From: Bacteroidales bacterium
GTDB lineage: Bacteria > Bacteroidota > Bacteroidia > Bacteroidales > UBA932
Reading direction: 5' to 3'
DNA: 50,535 bases
NCBI GenBank assembly: GCA_028686425.1
Contig: JAQUBZ010000001.1
Location: forward strand, 1 to 50,535
Shown here: in pieces, positions 15,882-24,878 of the stretch
How positions within the stretch are numbered: position 1 is the first letter of the stretch
Layout of the letters: each line of letters starts with the position of its first letter
Program-made: the position numbers and the translations under genes
The notes under the pieces: generated by a model
What the model was told of the DNA's origin: nothing
Database searches by the model: none
Seen by the model: the letters and a program-made list of their open reading frames with translations, nothing else

Positions 15882-17975
15882 ATGGACAATTCAGATCTTT
15901 ACATCATTAAACGTGATGGGAAACAGGTACGTTTCTCCATCGACAAAATCAAGAATGCAATCAAAAAGGCATTTTTGGCTTCTGACAGTTTTGCTACAGA
16001 CGAAATTCTTACAACCATTCTGAGCAGAATCGACATCTCCGGCGGCATGCACGTTGAAGAGATTCAAAATCAGGTAGAAGTGGCCCTGATGGCCGAAAAA
16101 TATTTTGCAGTAGCCAAAAACTACATGCTTTACAGACAAAGTCATCTTGAAGACAGGGATATTCGAGACCGACTCTCTTTTCTTATTGACTATTGTGCCG
16201 CACAGAACCCAGCTTCGGGAAGTAAGTACGACGCCAATGCAAATGTCGAGCAGAAAAACATTGCAACACTTATGGGGGAACTCCCCAAATCGAGCTTTAT
16301 AAGACTCAATCGCAGGCTTCTTACAGACAGAATCAAAGAAATGTTCGGGAAAGAGGTAGCCGACAAATACCTGCAATTACTTGATAATCATTTCATTTAC
16401 AAAAATGACGAAACAAGTTTGGCCAATTACTGCGCAAGTATCACCATGTATCCGTGGCTGCTGGGCGGAACTCTCTCTGTAGGAGGCAATTCTACCAAAC
16501 CGACCAACCTCAAGTCATTTTGCGGAGGCTTTGTCAATCTGGTATTTATCGTATCAAGTATGTTGAGCGGAGCATGTGCCACCCCCGAATTTCTGATGTA
16601 CATGAACTATTTCATCCAACTCGAATACGGCAATGACTACTATCTGCACAGTGACAAAATTGTCGATTTATCTTCAAAACATCGAACTGTCGATAAGATT
16701 ATCACCGATTGTTTTGAACAGATTGTGTATTCTATCAATCAGCCTACAGGAGCACGTAATTTTCAGGCTGTATTCTGGAATATATCATACTATGACAGGT
16801 ATTACTTTGAGAGCTTGTTCGGCAATTTCATGTTTCCAGATGGGAGCAGACCGCATTGGGATTCGCTCTCTTGGCTTCAGAAACGCTTCATGAAATGGTT
16901 TAACCGTGAGAGGACAAAAACTCTGCTTACTTTTCCGGTAGAGACTATGGCTCTTCTGACCAAAGACGGAGATACAAAAGATTCCGAATACGGAGATTTT
17001 ACAGCCGAAATGTATGCTGAAGGGCACTCCTTCTTCACATATCTGAGTGACAACGCAGACTCTCTGAGCAGTTGTTGCAGACTTCGCAATGAAATTCAAG
17101 ACAACGGTTTCAGCTACACTCTCGGAGCAGGCGGAGTATCCACAGGATCGAAAAGTGTCCTGACCATCAATCTCAACAGATGTATTCAATATGCTGTTTC
17201 TCAACATATTCCATACATCAAATATCTTGAGGAGATAGTGGATCTGGTGCACAAAGTACAACTTGCCTATAATGCAAATCTTAAAGACCTGTGTGACAAG
17301 AAGATGCTGCCTCTTTTCGATGCCGGCTACATCAATCTCGGAAGACAATATCTGACCATAGGTGTCAACGGCCTTGTTGAAGCTGCCGAATTTTTGAATA
17401 TATCAATCAATGATAATCCCGAATATTGCAATTTTGTCCGGGAAGTACTCGGTCTTATCGAAAGATACAACAAAAAATACCGCAAGAAGGACATCATGTT
17501 TAACTGTGAAATGATTCCTGCTGAAAATGTGGGAGTTAAACATGCAAAATGGGATCGCGAGGATGGCTATTCCGTCAAACGCGACTGCTACAACAGTTAT
17601 TTCTATGTAGTTGAAGACCAATCTCTCAATATTATCGACAAATTCCGCCTTCACGGTAAAAAATATATTGAACACCTGACAGGCGGATCTGCCCTTCACA
17701 TGAATCTCGAAGAACATTTGAGCAGACAACAGTACCGGCAATTATTGAGAGTTGCCGCCGTAGAGGGATGCAACTACTTTACATTCAATATACCGAACAC
17801 CATTTGCAATGATTGCGGACATATAGACAAACGATATTTGCACAAATGTCCTAAGTGTGAGAGTGAAAATATAGACTATATTACCAGAGTGATAGGATAT
17901 ATCAAACGAGTAAGCAGTTTTTCTGCAGCACGTCAGAAAGAGGCAGACAGGCGATATTATCAAAAAGTGGAATAA
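15882..17975 (+). CDS. nrdD: Anaerobic (class III) ribonucleoside-triphosphate reductase
   Basis: 697 residues from the ATG at 15882, preceded by GAAGAG 10 bp upstream. A GTG 18 bp earlier lies in the riboswitch hairpin and is less likely. Residues 1-95 are an ATP-cone allosteric domain (YIIKRDGKQVRFSIDKIKNAI). The catalytic core has the Cys pair SSCCRLRNE (Cys 398/399). Cys 642, 645, 656 and 659 form the C-terminal zinc site. The glycyl radical site is Gly 672 in RVIGYI. The enzyme reduces NTPs to dNTPs without oxygen and without B12. nrdG follows immediately. Placing a B12-independent reductase behind a cobalamin riboswitch suggests that it is replaced by a B12-dependent class II enzyme when cobalamin is present; that enzyme is not in this window. 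Confidence 0.95.
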   Translation: MDNSDLYIIKRDGKQVRFSIDKIKNAIKKAFLASDSFATDEILTTILSRIDISGGMHVEEIQNQVEVALMAEKYFAVAKNYMLYRQSHLEDRDIRDRLSFLIDYCAAQNPASGSKYDANANVEQKNIATLMGELPKSSFIRLNRRLLTDRIKEMFGKEVADKYLQLLDNHFIYKNDETSLANYCASITMYPWLLGGTLSVGGNSTKPTNLKSFCGGFVNLVFIVSSMLSGACATPEFLMYMNYFIQLEYGNDYYLHSDKIVDLSSKHRTVDKIITDCFEQIVYSINQPTGARNFQAVFWNISYYDRYYFESLFGNFMFPDGSRPHWDSLSWLQKRFMKWFNRERTKTLLTFPVETMALLTKDGDTKDSEYGDFTAEMYAEGHSFFTYLSDNADSLSSCCRLRNEIQDNGFSYTLGAGGVSTGSKSVLTINLNRCIQYAVSQHIPYIKYLEEIVDLVHKVQLAYNANLKDLCDKKMLPLFDAGYINLGRQYLTIGVNGLVEAAEFLNISINDNPEYCNFVREVLGLIERYNKKYRKKDIMFNCEMIPAENVGVKHAKWDREDGYSVKRDCYNSYFYVVEDQSLNIIDKFRLHGKKYIEHLTGGSALHMNLEEHLSRQQYRQLLRVAAVEGCNYFTFNIPNTICNDCGHIDKRYLHKCPKCESENIDYITRVIGYIKRVSSFSAARQKEADRRYYQKVE

Positions 17976-18454
17976 TGCTCAAGTTTTATAATTATGATAT
18001 TGTTTTTCAAGAGATTCCCGATGAAGTTACCCTTGCCGTCAATATTACGGGATGTCCGTTCAGATGTTCCGGCTGCCACAGCCCTCATTTGAGGGAAGAT
18101 ATCGGAACTCCCCTTACCGGGCAGACTCTGGATTCACTCGTACAACTATACGGTACAGGGATAACCTGTGTGTGTTTTATGGGGGGAGACAGCAACCCCG
18201 AAGAGGTGGATAGACTTGCTTCTTATGTCAAAACGCATTATTCCCTTTTAACCGGCTGGTATTCCGGAAGAGAGCATATTCCAAAAGAAATATGCACTGC
18301 TAATTTCGATTATATCAAGCTCGGACCATATATGGCGCAATTCGGCGGGCTTAAACATCCAAACTCCAACCAGCATCTGTATATGGTTGAAAAAAATGGC
18401 GTACTTACGGATATTACCACTAAATTTGCCGCAAAATCAGTCGGGACAAGATGA
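17975..18454 (+). CDS. nrdG: Anaerobic ribonucleotide reductase activase (radical SAM)
   Basis: 159 residues with the radical-SAM cluster motif in TGCPFRCSGCHSP (C-x3-C-x2-C), followed by FMGGDSNPEEV and YIKLGPYM, as in NrdG. It uses S-adenosylmethionine and a [4Fe-4S] cluster to put the glycyl radical on NrdD. It overlaps the nrdD stop by one base (TAATG) and overlaps cobU by 4 bp (ATGA), so it is translated with both. The length is typical of short NrdG proteins. Confidence 0.95.
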   Translation: MLKFYNYDIVFQEIPDEVTLAVNITGCPFRCSGCHSPHLREDIGTPLTGQTLDSLVQLYGTGITCVCFMGGDSNPEEVDRLASYVKTHYSLLTGWYSGREHIPKEICTANFDYIKLGPYMAQFGGLKHPNSNQHLYMVEKNGVLTDITTKFAAKSVGTR

Positions 18455-18960
18455 AACAAATCATATTGATTACAGGAGGACAACGATCTGGAAAAAGCAA
18501 TTATGCAGAACGTCTTGCATTGAGCCTGACTTCCAATCCGGTATATCTGGCAACAGCAAGGGTCTGGGACGAGGAATTTGCAAAGCGGGTGGCCATGCAC
18601 AAACAGTCACGCGGACCTCAGTGGACCAATATTGAAGAAGAAAAGTACCTTTCGGCACAAGATATTTCGGGAAAAGTCGCAGTCATAGATTGTGTCACCC
18701 TGTGGTGCACCAATTTTTTCTATGATCTGAATTCCGAAACACAAACGGCACTGAAAGAAATAAAACAGGAATTTGACAAATTCACCACACAAGATGCCAC
18801 GTTTATATTTGTGACAAACGAACTCGGCATGGGAGAAACCTCTCAAAATGAATTGCAACGCAAATTTACCGACCTTCAGGGGTGGACCAATCAATATATC
18901 GCATCAAAGGCCGACAGGGTAATCCTCATGGTATCGGGTATTCCCGTCAACATCAAATAA
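18451..18960 (+). CDS. cobU: Adenosylcobinamide kinase / adenosylcobinamide-phosphate guanylyltransferase
   Basis: 169 residues. The P-loop is GGQRSGKSNYAE (9-20). His 50 in AMHKQSRGPQW is the expected guanylylated residue, and IDCVTLWCTNFF and VTNELGMG are family signatures. CobU phosphorylates adenosylcobinamide and then transfers GMP to it, making AdoCbi-GDP for CobS. This allows salvage of imported cobinamide. It overlaps nrdG by 4 bp and is followed 12 bp later by cobT. Confidence 0.95.
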   Translation: MKQIILITGGQRSGKSNYAERLALSLTSNPVYLATARVWDEEFAKRVAMHKQSRGPQWTNIEEEKYLSAQDISGKVAVIDCVTLWCTNFFYDLNSETQTALKEIKQEFDKFTTQDATFIFVTNELGMGETSQNELQRKFTDLQGWTNQYIASKADRVILMVSGIPVNIK

Positions 18961-18972
18961 CAACATCACAAA

Positions 18973-20016
18973 ATGCTTAAACAATTCAACATACAATCTC
19001 CGGACAAGGCCATTGAGCCTGACATAGTAGAAAAAATCAATAATCTGACCAAACCGAAAGGCTCTCTCGGACGTCTCGAAGAGATTGCCCTGCAGATCGG
19101 ACTTATTCAGCAGACAACATCTCCCTGTCTGAACAATCCCCATAATATTGTGTTTGCGGCGGACCACGGGATTGTTGAAGAAGGGGTCAGCTTGTCTCCG
19201 AAAGAGGTAACCATGCAGCAGATTTTCAATTTTAAAAGAGGCGGAGGCGGTGTCAACTTCTTATGCAGACAACATGGCTTTACGTTGAAAATTGTCGATT
19301 CCGGAGTTGATTTCGATTTCCCTAAGGAGATGAATCTGATAGACAAAAAAATCCGCAAAGGGACAACGAACTACCTCAACGCTCCCGCCATGAGTGAAGA
19401 AGAGATGGAAATGTGTATCGAGAGGGGAGCCGAAGTTGTGACGGATTGTTACAAATATGGCTGTAATGTGATTAGTTTCGGAGAGCTTGGCATGGGAAAT
19501 ACATCTTCATCTTCTATCTGGATGCATTATTTTACGGGAATCCCTTTGAAAGAGTGTGTAGGAGCAGGTAGCGGACTTGATAATGCTGGCATCAGACATA
19601 AATACGAGGTACTTCAGCGCTCCATAGACAATTACCATGGAGACTGCTCTGCAAAAAGCATAATTGGACACTTCGGAGGATTTGAGATGGTAATGGCGGT
19701 CGGAGCAATGCTTCAGGCAGCCGAACTTCATATTGTAATACTGATTGACGGCTTTATCATGACCAATTGTCTATTGGCAGCCAAGCAGTTATATCCACAA
19801 GTTCAAGATTATTGCATCTTCGGGCATTGCGGAGATGAATCGGGGCATAAACTCGTGCTGGATGCTCTTGGAGCCGTACCGCTTCTAAATCTCGGTCTTA
19901 GGCTCGGAGAAGGAACAGGAGCTATCTGTTCATTCCCTATAGTAGATTCGGCCATACGTATGATAAACGAAATGGAAACATTTAAAAGCGCTTCCGTTAC
20001 TAAATATTTTAAATAA
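18973..20016 (+). CDS. cobT: Nicotinate-nucleotide-dimethylbenzimidazole phosphoribosyltransferase
   Basis: 347 residues, the usual CobT length. Signatures include [71 protein letters not shown] and RLGEGTGA with the catalytic Glu 313. CobT activates the lower-ligand base by making alpha-ribazole phosphate from nicotinate mononucleotide. The base actually used cannot be told from sequence. It lies in the riboswitch-controlled operon between cobU and the phosphatase gene. Confidence 0.96.
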   Translation: MLKQFNIQSPDKAIEPDIVEKINNLTKPKGSLGRLEEIALQIGLIQQTTSPCLNNPHNIVFAADHGIVEEGVSLSPKEVTMQQIFNFKRGGGGVNFLCRQHGFTLKIVDSGVDFDFPKEMNLIDKKIRKGTTNYLNAPAMSEEEMEMCIERGAEVVTDCYKYGCNVISFGELGMGNTSSSSIWMHYFTGIPLKECVGAGSGLDNAGIRHKYEVLQRSIDNYHGDCSAKSIIGHFGGFEMVMAVGAMLQAAELHIVILIDGFIMTNCLLAAKQLYPQVQDYCIFGHCGDESGHKLVLDALGAVPLLNLGLRLGEGTGAICSFPIVDSAIRMINEMETFKSASVTKYFK

Positions 20017-20029
20017 AACACCTGCCTAT

Positions 20030-20557
20030 ATGCAAGTTTACATCATCAGGCACACATCCGTAGATGTAGCACCGGGGACGTGCTACGGACAAACCGACGT
20101 CCCTTTAAAAGAAACTTTTCCGCAAGAAGCGGCTGTAGTGGCCGATAAACTGAAAGGAATTACATTTGATGAAGTATTTGTCAGTCCTCTGACCAGATGT
20201 GTCAGGCTTGCCACCTATTGCGGTTACCCTGATGCTATCCGCGAAAAAAGAATCATTGAAACCGACTTCGGGGAGTGGGAGATGAAGCGATTTGACCAGA
20301 TGACAGATCCGAGAGTGCAACTATGGTATAACGATTATATCAACACAAGAGCTACCGGTGGCGAGTCATACGCGGATCAATACATACGGGTGAGCAAATT
20401 CCTCGATGAATTGAGGACAAAAGATTACAAACGTGTTGCCCTCTTCTGCCACGGAGGTGTCCTTATGTGCACCAAAGTCTATTTCAAGGCATGCACCATC
20501 GAAGAGGCATTCGGAAATCTTCCTTCTTATGGAGAAATATTTGTCGGAGAGTTTTAG
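20030..20557 (+). CDS. cobC: Histidine phosphatase, probable alpha-ribazole phosphatase
   Basis: 175 residues of the phosphoglycerate-mutase-like phosphatase family: catalytic RHT at 7-9, FVSPLTRC near 50-57, DFGEWEM (proton donor Glu 82) and LFCHGGV (His 141). The position 13 bp behind cobT, at the end of the cob operon, indicates CobC, which removes the phosphate from alpha-ribazole or cobalamin 5'-phosphate. Family alone would not separate it from other histidine phosphatases. The gene converges on the GH3 gene with only 14 bp between them and no clear terminator. Confidence 0.85.
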   Translation: MQVYIIRHTSVDVAPGTCYGQTDVPLKETFPQEAAVVADKLKGITFDEVFVSPLTRCVRLATYCGYPDAIREKRIIETDFGEWEMKRFDQMTDPRVQLWYNDYINTRATGGESYADQYIRVSKFLDELRTKDYKRVALFCHGGVLMCTKVYFKACTIEEAFGNLPSYGEIFVGEF

Positions 20558-20571
20558 TACTATCTGACAAT

Positions 20572-21711
20572 CTATTTTGAAGCCCCCTTTCGTGCCACTT
20601 TGGCTATTCTTTCGCACGATTCGTTAATACGGGACTCAGGAATTTTGCCTGACTTTACTTTTGCGGCGATTGAGGCTATCAATTTCCTGAATGAAGTATA
20701 ATTTCCGCGAGACATTGTAAACATATCTACTCCGGCATTAATCGCAATTTCGATTGCCTCGTCTGTAGTCCATTTTTCGGTAATCGCCCCCATGCTCATA
20801 TCATCAGTCATTACAAGTCCGTCGTATTTCATATCGACTCGCAACATCTTGGTGATTATATTATATGAGAGAGTAGCAGGATATTGGGCATCGAGATTAC
20901 TGTTAAATACGTGAGCAGTCATAATGGCATCGCATTTTCCGGCAGCAATAAGTGTCTTGTAAGGAGTTAGTTCATACTCTTTCCAAGTAGAGGTTACATC
21001 TGTAAATCCGTTATGGGTATCGCTCAATGCACTTCCGTGTCCGGGAAAGTGTTTATAGACAGATATCACGTTCCGCGCACTCTGCTTGTCGTAGAAAACA
21101 CCCGCAATCTTTGCAACCTGATCCGGATCGGCAGAAAAGCTCCTTCCGAGCTTGCCGATTGCCGGCGAGGCAGGATTGACATTGACGTCAACACATGGAG
21201 CGCAGTTCATTGTAATATTGGATCCCCCAACCATATCGGCGATACGGGAGGCATAGAGCGCAGTAGTATCATCATTATTCGCAGCCCCGATATACTGAGC
21301 TGTAACTGTCGGCAGATAACCATATTGAGTCTTCAGCCTGCAAACATTCCCCCCTTCCTGATCAATGGCAATTATAAGGTTGTAGCCTGCCGCAGCCTTG
21401 CGCAAATTTGCCGCCAATTGAGTAACCTGCTCTCTCGATTCGACATTTCGCACCTCTGTACCCCATTTTTCAAAGAGAATAATTCCCCCCACCTGCAATT
21501 TTTCCACAAGTTGTACCATATCTCCGGTCAGCGCGGGACCTACCCCCGGAACGCCCACCAGAAACATTTTGGCGATTTTCAGTTCAAGCGCCGATAATGT
21601 ATCGACCGCAGGCTGAGGTTTGGGAACCGGTGGTTCGGGATCGATTTTAGTACATGATACAATGGCAATAACTGCTGTCAGAGATAATAAAAGTCTTTTG
21701 TATTTATTCAT
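20572..21711 (-). CDS. GH3 beta-N-acetylhexosaminidase (NagZ-like) lipoprotein
   Basis: 379 residues from the ATG at 21709-21711, which overlaps the btuD stop (ATGA). An in-frame extension further upstream would run inside btuD and lacks a signal sequence. The mature lipoprotein begins at Cys 20 (AVIAIVSC), followed by a Pro-rich linker. The GH3 domain has AIDQEGGNVCRL, KHFPGHGSALSDTH (the NagZ acid/base Asp-His pair) and YDGLVMTDDMSMGAI (nucleophile Asp). NagZ enzymes release N-acetylglucosamine from muropeptides or related glycans. As a lipoprotein it would act outside the cytoplasm, unlike the cytosolic NagZ of enterobacteria. It is the last gene of the btu operon, so it should be repressed by cobalamin. 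The link to B12 is unexplained. Confidence 0.88.
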   Translation of the reverse strand: MNKYKRLLLSLTAVIAIVSCTKIDPEPPVPKPQPAVDTLSALELKIAKMFLVGVPGVGPALTGDMVQLVEKLQVGGIILFEKWGTEVRNVESREQVTQLAANLRKAAAGYNLIIAIDQEGGNVCRLKTQYGYLPTVTAQYIGAANNDDTTALYASRIADMVGGSNITMNCAPCVDVNVNPASPAIGKLGRSFSADPDQVAKIAGVFYDKQSARNVISVYKHFPGHGSALSDTHNGFTDVTSTWKEYELTPYKTLIAAGKCDAIMTAHVFNSNLDAQYPATLSYNIITKMLRVDMKYDGLVMTDDMSMGAITEKWTTDEAIEIAINAGVDMFTMSRGNYTSFRKLIASIAAKVKSGKIPESRINESCERIAKVARKGASK

Positions 21712-22718
21712 AATATTCTGTTTGTCAAGCATTTTAACATTTCTTCTATGCTGCAGGCATGTCCGACTGTACCGTTTGCATATTTTATTTCTATTTCCGT
21801 TGGCGAGACACATTTGATGCTTGTGTAATCAGCACTTGGTGTCGATGGAAGATAACCCTCTCTGGTCAAAGCATTTCCTGCCCAATAAGAAGTGTTGAAA
21901 TCCCCCTCCACCCCGACCGGAATCTTTGAAAGAGGAGAACTCAATTTACCTGTGGTACGGTCAAATACTATTCCATCTTTTCTGAAAAAGGATTCAAGAG
22001 AGTTGTCAAGTATCAAATCTTCCGGAACTCCCCTCTTCATGGGGTTATCTCTACTCTGAAGCCACAGGCAATCCCCCATCTGAATAGCAAGGTCCAGATC
22101 GTGGGTGGAGAGAAGTATCGATTTGTTCTGCTCCTTTGCCAATTTGCGAAGCAATATCATAATCTCTATTCTGCTGGTGACATCGAGAAATGCCGTAGGC
22201 TCGTCAAGCACTATGATTGGACACTCCTGAGCCAATACTTTGGCAATCATCACTTTCTGACGTTCGCCATCACTGAGTTCTGAAATATAGGTATCGGATT
22301 TGTGAGTAATTCCCACAGCATCGAGCGATGCAGAGATTATCTTGTAATCTTCCTCTTTGAGTTGTCCGAAAAATCCCGTGTGGGGATGACGTCCAAGAGA
22401 AACAAGTTCAAAGACAGTGATTCCGCCGGCATTTGTCTTTTCAGTCAGAACCACCCCTACGGTAAGAGACAATTCACTCTGTGTAAACAAGTTGATAGGC
22501 TTGCCCATTATCTCGATTTCTCCCGACAAAGAGGGCTGAAATCGGCACAAAGTCCTCAACAATGTGGATTTACCGGCACCATTCATTCCAAGCAGACATG
22601 TAACCTGTCCCGAATATAGTTGAAGATTGAGATTGGGATGAATTACCTTCTCTTTTCCTCCCCGGAGTCGATATCCAATACCCAGATTGAAAGCAGATAG
22701 TGTGATTTGCTGTTTCAT
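21708..22718 (-). CDS. btuD: Cobalamin ABC transporter ATPase with C-terminal extension
   Basis: 336 residues. Walker [12 protein letters not shown], the signature ELSDGERQKVMIAKVLAQ, Walker B PIIVLDEPTAFLD and STHDLDLAIQMGD are intact and match the BtuD/FepC class. The ABC domain takes about 250 residues. About 80 more follow (LSSPLSKIPVGVEGDFNTSYWAGNALTREG ... SIEEMLKCLTNRIL), forming a small extra domain of unknown function that I believe is common in Bacteroidales homologues. It is 2 bp downstream of btuC and overlaps the GH3 gene. It powers corrinoid passage across the inner membrane. Confidence 0.92.
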   Translation of the reverse strand: MKQQITLSAFNLGIGYRLRGGKEKVIHPNLNLQLYSGQVTCLLGMNGAGKSTLLRTLCRFQPSLSGEIEIMGKPINLFTQSELSLTVGVVLTEKTNAGGITVFELVSLGRHPHTGFFGQLKEEDYKIISASLDAVGITHKSDTYISELSDGERQKVMIAKVLAQECPIIVLDEPTAFLDVTSRIEIMILLRKLAKEQNKSILLSTHDLDLAIQMGDCLWLQSRDNPMKRGVPEDLILDNSLESFFRKDGIVFDRTTGKLSSPLSKIPVGVEGDFNTSYWAGNALTREGYLPSTPSADYTSIKCVSPTEIEIKYANGTVGHACSIEEMLKCLTNRIL

Positions 22719-22720
22719 GG

Positions 22721-23710
22721 TTAATTGAAGTATTGAATATTTTTACGGTTTACAATGACATATATGATTATCGGTGCACCAATAATAGGAGTAATTGCAT
22801 TTAGAGGCAGCACACTGTTACTTCCCGGTACTACTGTAAGCAGATTGCAGAGTAAAGCGACACATCCTCCCGCAAGAATTGTCACAGGTACGAGCTGCTT
22901 GTGGTTGGAAGATCCGAGTGTCAGGCGTGCAATATGGGGCACTGCAAGACCTATAAAAGAAATAGGACCGCAAAATGCTGTTGCAGTGGCTGTAAGCAGC
23001 CCCGTACAGAGCAAAATCAAAATGCGTGTACTCTTGATTTTCACCCCGAGATTGGCTGCGTATGTTTCCCCGAGCAGTAAAGCATTCAGAGGTTTGATCA
23101 ACAACAGAGACAATATCAATCCTGCAATGGCAAAAGATGCAAAATACGGGAGCTTTTCAAGAGATACTCCGGAAAAATCCCCCATTCCCCACATCACATA
23201 TTGGTGCACTTTGTCTGCAGAGGCGTGATAATTGAGTATAGAGATGACCGATGAAGCGAGATACCCCATCATTATCCCTATTATCAGAAACATGACATTG
23301 TTTTGTACCTTTTTTGAAAAATATATGATAATAATCAGTACTACAGCAGCTCCGGCAAAAGCGGATAAAATTGTTGTAACATAACTGCCTACCGAGAAAT
23401 ATATCATAGCAATTGCAACTCCGAGATTGGCTCCGTCACTTATTCCGAGAATGGAAGGACCTGCCAGCGGATTTTTGAACAGAGTCTGGAGCAGCAGCCC
23501 GCTAATCGCAAGGGAAGATCCGGCAAGTAAAGCTGTAACAGCCTGAGGAAGACGAGATTGAAGCACTATCTGGGCCCATGTCTGTTTCCCTTCAAAACTG
23601 CCGAAAAGTATCTCAATCACAGATTTAAGAGGTATTGAGAGGGATCCGTACGCCAAGTTGCATGCAAACAACAGCAACAAGATGATTCCCAAAAATATCT
23701 GCTTCTTCAT
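22721..23710 (-). CDS. btuC: Cobalamin ABC transporter permease
   Basis: 329 residues from the ATG at 23708-23710 (MKKQIFLGIILLLL). A GTG 18 bp upstream is possible but less likely. The protein is of the FecCD/BtuC type with about ten helices: SRLPQAVTALLAGSSLAISGLLLQTLFKNPLAGPSILGISDGANLG, GLLTATATAFCGPISFIGLAVPHIARLTLG and the conserved C-terminal GAPIIIYVIV. It forms the inner-membrane channel with BtuD and docks with BtuF. It lies 40 bp downstream of btuF in the riboswitch-controlled operon. Confidence 0.93.
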   Translation of the reverse strand: MKKQIFLGIILLLLFACNLAYGSLSIPLKSVIEILFGSFEGKQTWAQIVLQSRLPQAVTALLAGSSLAISGLLLQTLFKNPLAGPSILGISDGANLGVAIAMIYFSVGSYVTTILSAFAGAAVVLIIIIYFSKKVQNNVMFLIIGIMMGYLASSVISILNYHASADKVHQYVMWGMGDFSGVSLEKLPYFASFAIAGLILSLLLIKPLNALLLGETYAANLGVKIKSTRILILLCTGLLTATATAFCGPISFIGLAVPHIARLTLGSSNHKQLVPVTILAGGCVALLCNLLTVVPGSNSVLPLNAITPIIGAPIIIYVIVNRKNIQYFN

Positions 23711-23750
23711 AATTTGCAAAGATAACACTTATCCGCCAATATGGCGACCG

Positions 23751-24875
23751 CTACTTCATCTTCTGATAGTATTTCATTTGATGACCCGGAAGCAGATTGG
23801 GATGATAGATGTATATCAAATCCTCCAATATCCAATCCGGATGGAGAGTTATATCATCATAATACGGGGTAAGAATTGTATTGCAAATATAGATTTTCTT
23901 GTTTTTGAAAGGGTCGAAATTGCGATAAGGCGGATACTCGTCTGCCAGATCACTATAAGTCATATCCCGTTTTGTATCGTATTTGAAGAGCCAGTAATCG
24001 GCGTGGACCCCTTTGTCGAGCACTGTTTCAAAAGAAAGCGGAGTATTGCCCGAGTCCCTGTAATTGCTGAAAATATAGTCGGCTCCCGCATCTGCATGAA
24101 TTGTCCCTATATAACTGTCTCCCGAAGGGACAAACCACGAGGCGCCATATTTTCTTTCCAACATCACAGTCGGCCTCTTCCCGACTTCGGCAGTAAGCTG
24201 TTTAAGCCTGTTGTAATTTTGCACTACTGCAAAAAACATTGAATCGGCCTTTCCCCTCTCCCCAAACAGCAAACCGTAAAATCGTATCCATTCTGCACGC
24301 CCAAGAGGATGGCTTTCCATGTAGTCAGCTGCTTCGACAATAGGAATCCCCAATTTTTCCGCCACACCGTACCCGCTGTTTTCAAAGGGTGAGGCAATTA
24401 TAATTTCACTCTTGATGTCCATTATTCTCTCAATGTTTGGGGAGGTGGAAGATCCGAGATCCTCTATCTTTCCCTCCTCTATTTTATCCAGCACACTTTT
24501 GGAAATAATATATTCCGGCTCACATACCCCAACCACCTTATCCAGCACTCCCATCTGCTCGGCCAAAGCAGTATGGACAGAAGTATATATCACAGCTCTC
24601 TCCACAGGTATCCTGATAATCACTCCTTCAGGCAAATTAGCAGGCAGTATTGAATCTTTATCTACCAAAATATATTTCTGCCTCATTTTTAAGGTATCCC
24701 ACGGATCACGTATATCCACTGAGATATAATTATCGAAATAACTTATATTGAAGCCTCTTGCATGATAGACACTGTCAATACCGGTCGGCATATCAACAGT
24801 AATTTCCCGATTCCTGTTGATACAGGAACCGAGAAATACCGACACTATAATAAAAATTATAAAACTTTTTTTCAC
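23751..24875 (-). CDS. btuF: Corrinoid-binding lipoprotein of the BtuFCD transporter
   Basis: 374 residues, a lipoprotein (MKKSFIIFIIVSVFLGSC, Cys 18). The body is a class III periplasmic binding fold: VVGVCEPEYIISKSVLDKI, IEDLGSSTSPNIERIMDIKSEIIIASPFENSG, LGIPIVEAADYMESHPLGRAEWIRFYGLLFG and the second lobe around RPTVMLERKYGASWFVPSGDSYIGTIHADAGADYIF. Related proteins bind cobalamin, haem or siderophores. The btuB-btuG-btuF-btuC-btuD order behind a cobalamin riboswitch makes corrinoid the likely ligand. The gene is 3 bp after btuG. Confidence 0.88.
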   Translation of the reverse strand: MKKSFIIFIIVSVFLGSCINRNREITVDMPTGIDSVYHARGFNISYFDNYISVDIRDPWDTLKMRQKYILVDKDSILPANLPEGVIIRIPVERAVIYTSVHTALAEQMGVLDKVVGVCEPEYIISKSVLDKIEEGKIEDLGSSTSPNIERIMDIKSEIIIASPFENSGYGVAEKLGIPIVEAADYMESHPLGRAEWIRFYGLLFGERGKADSMFFAVVQNYNRLKQLTAEVGKRPTVMLERKYGASWFVPSGDSYIGTIHADAGADYIFSNYRDSGNTPLSFETVLDKGVHADYWLFKYDTKRDMTYSDLADEYPPYRNFDPFKNKKIYICNTILTPYYDDITLHPDWILEDLIYIYHPNLLPGHQMKYYQKMK

Positions 24876-24878
24876 TCT

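Noticed and set aside
16785-17348. 187-codon open frame on the minus strand
   Set aside because: It is antisense to nrdD and shows no family features.
21013-21597. 194-codon open frame on the plus strand
   Set aside because: It is antisense to the GH3 gene, whose catalytic motifs are intact, and has no recognisable content.
23717-23724. TATCTTTG on the minus strand as an independent btuC promoter
   Set aside because: It lies between btuF and btuC in a tight operon, with no -33 box and only 7 nt to the start codon. It is kept only as part of the leaderless-message observation.
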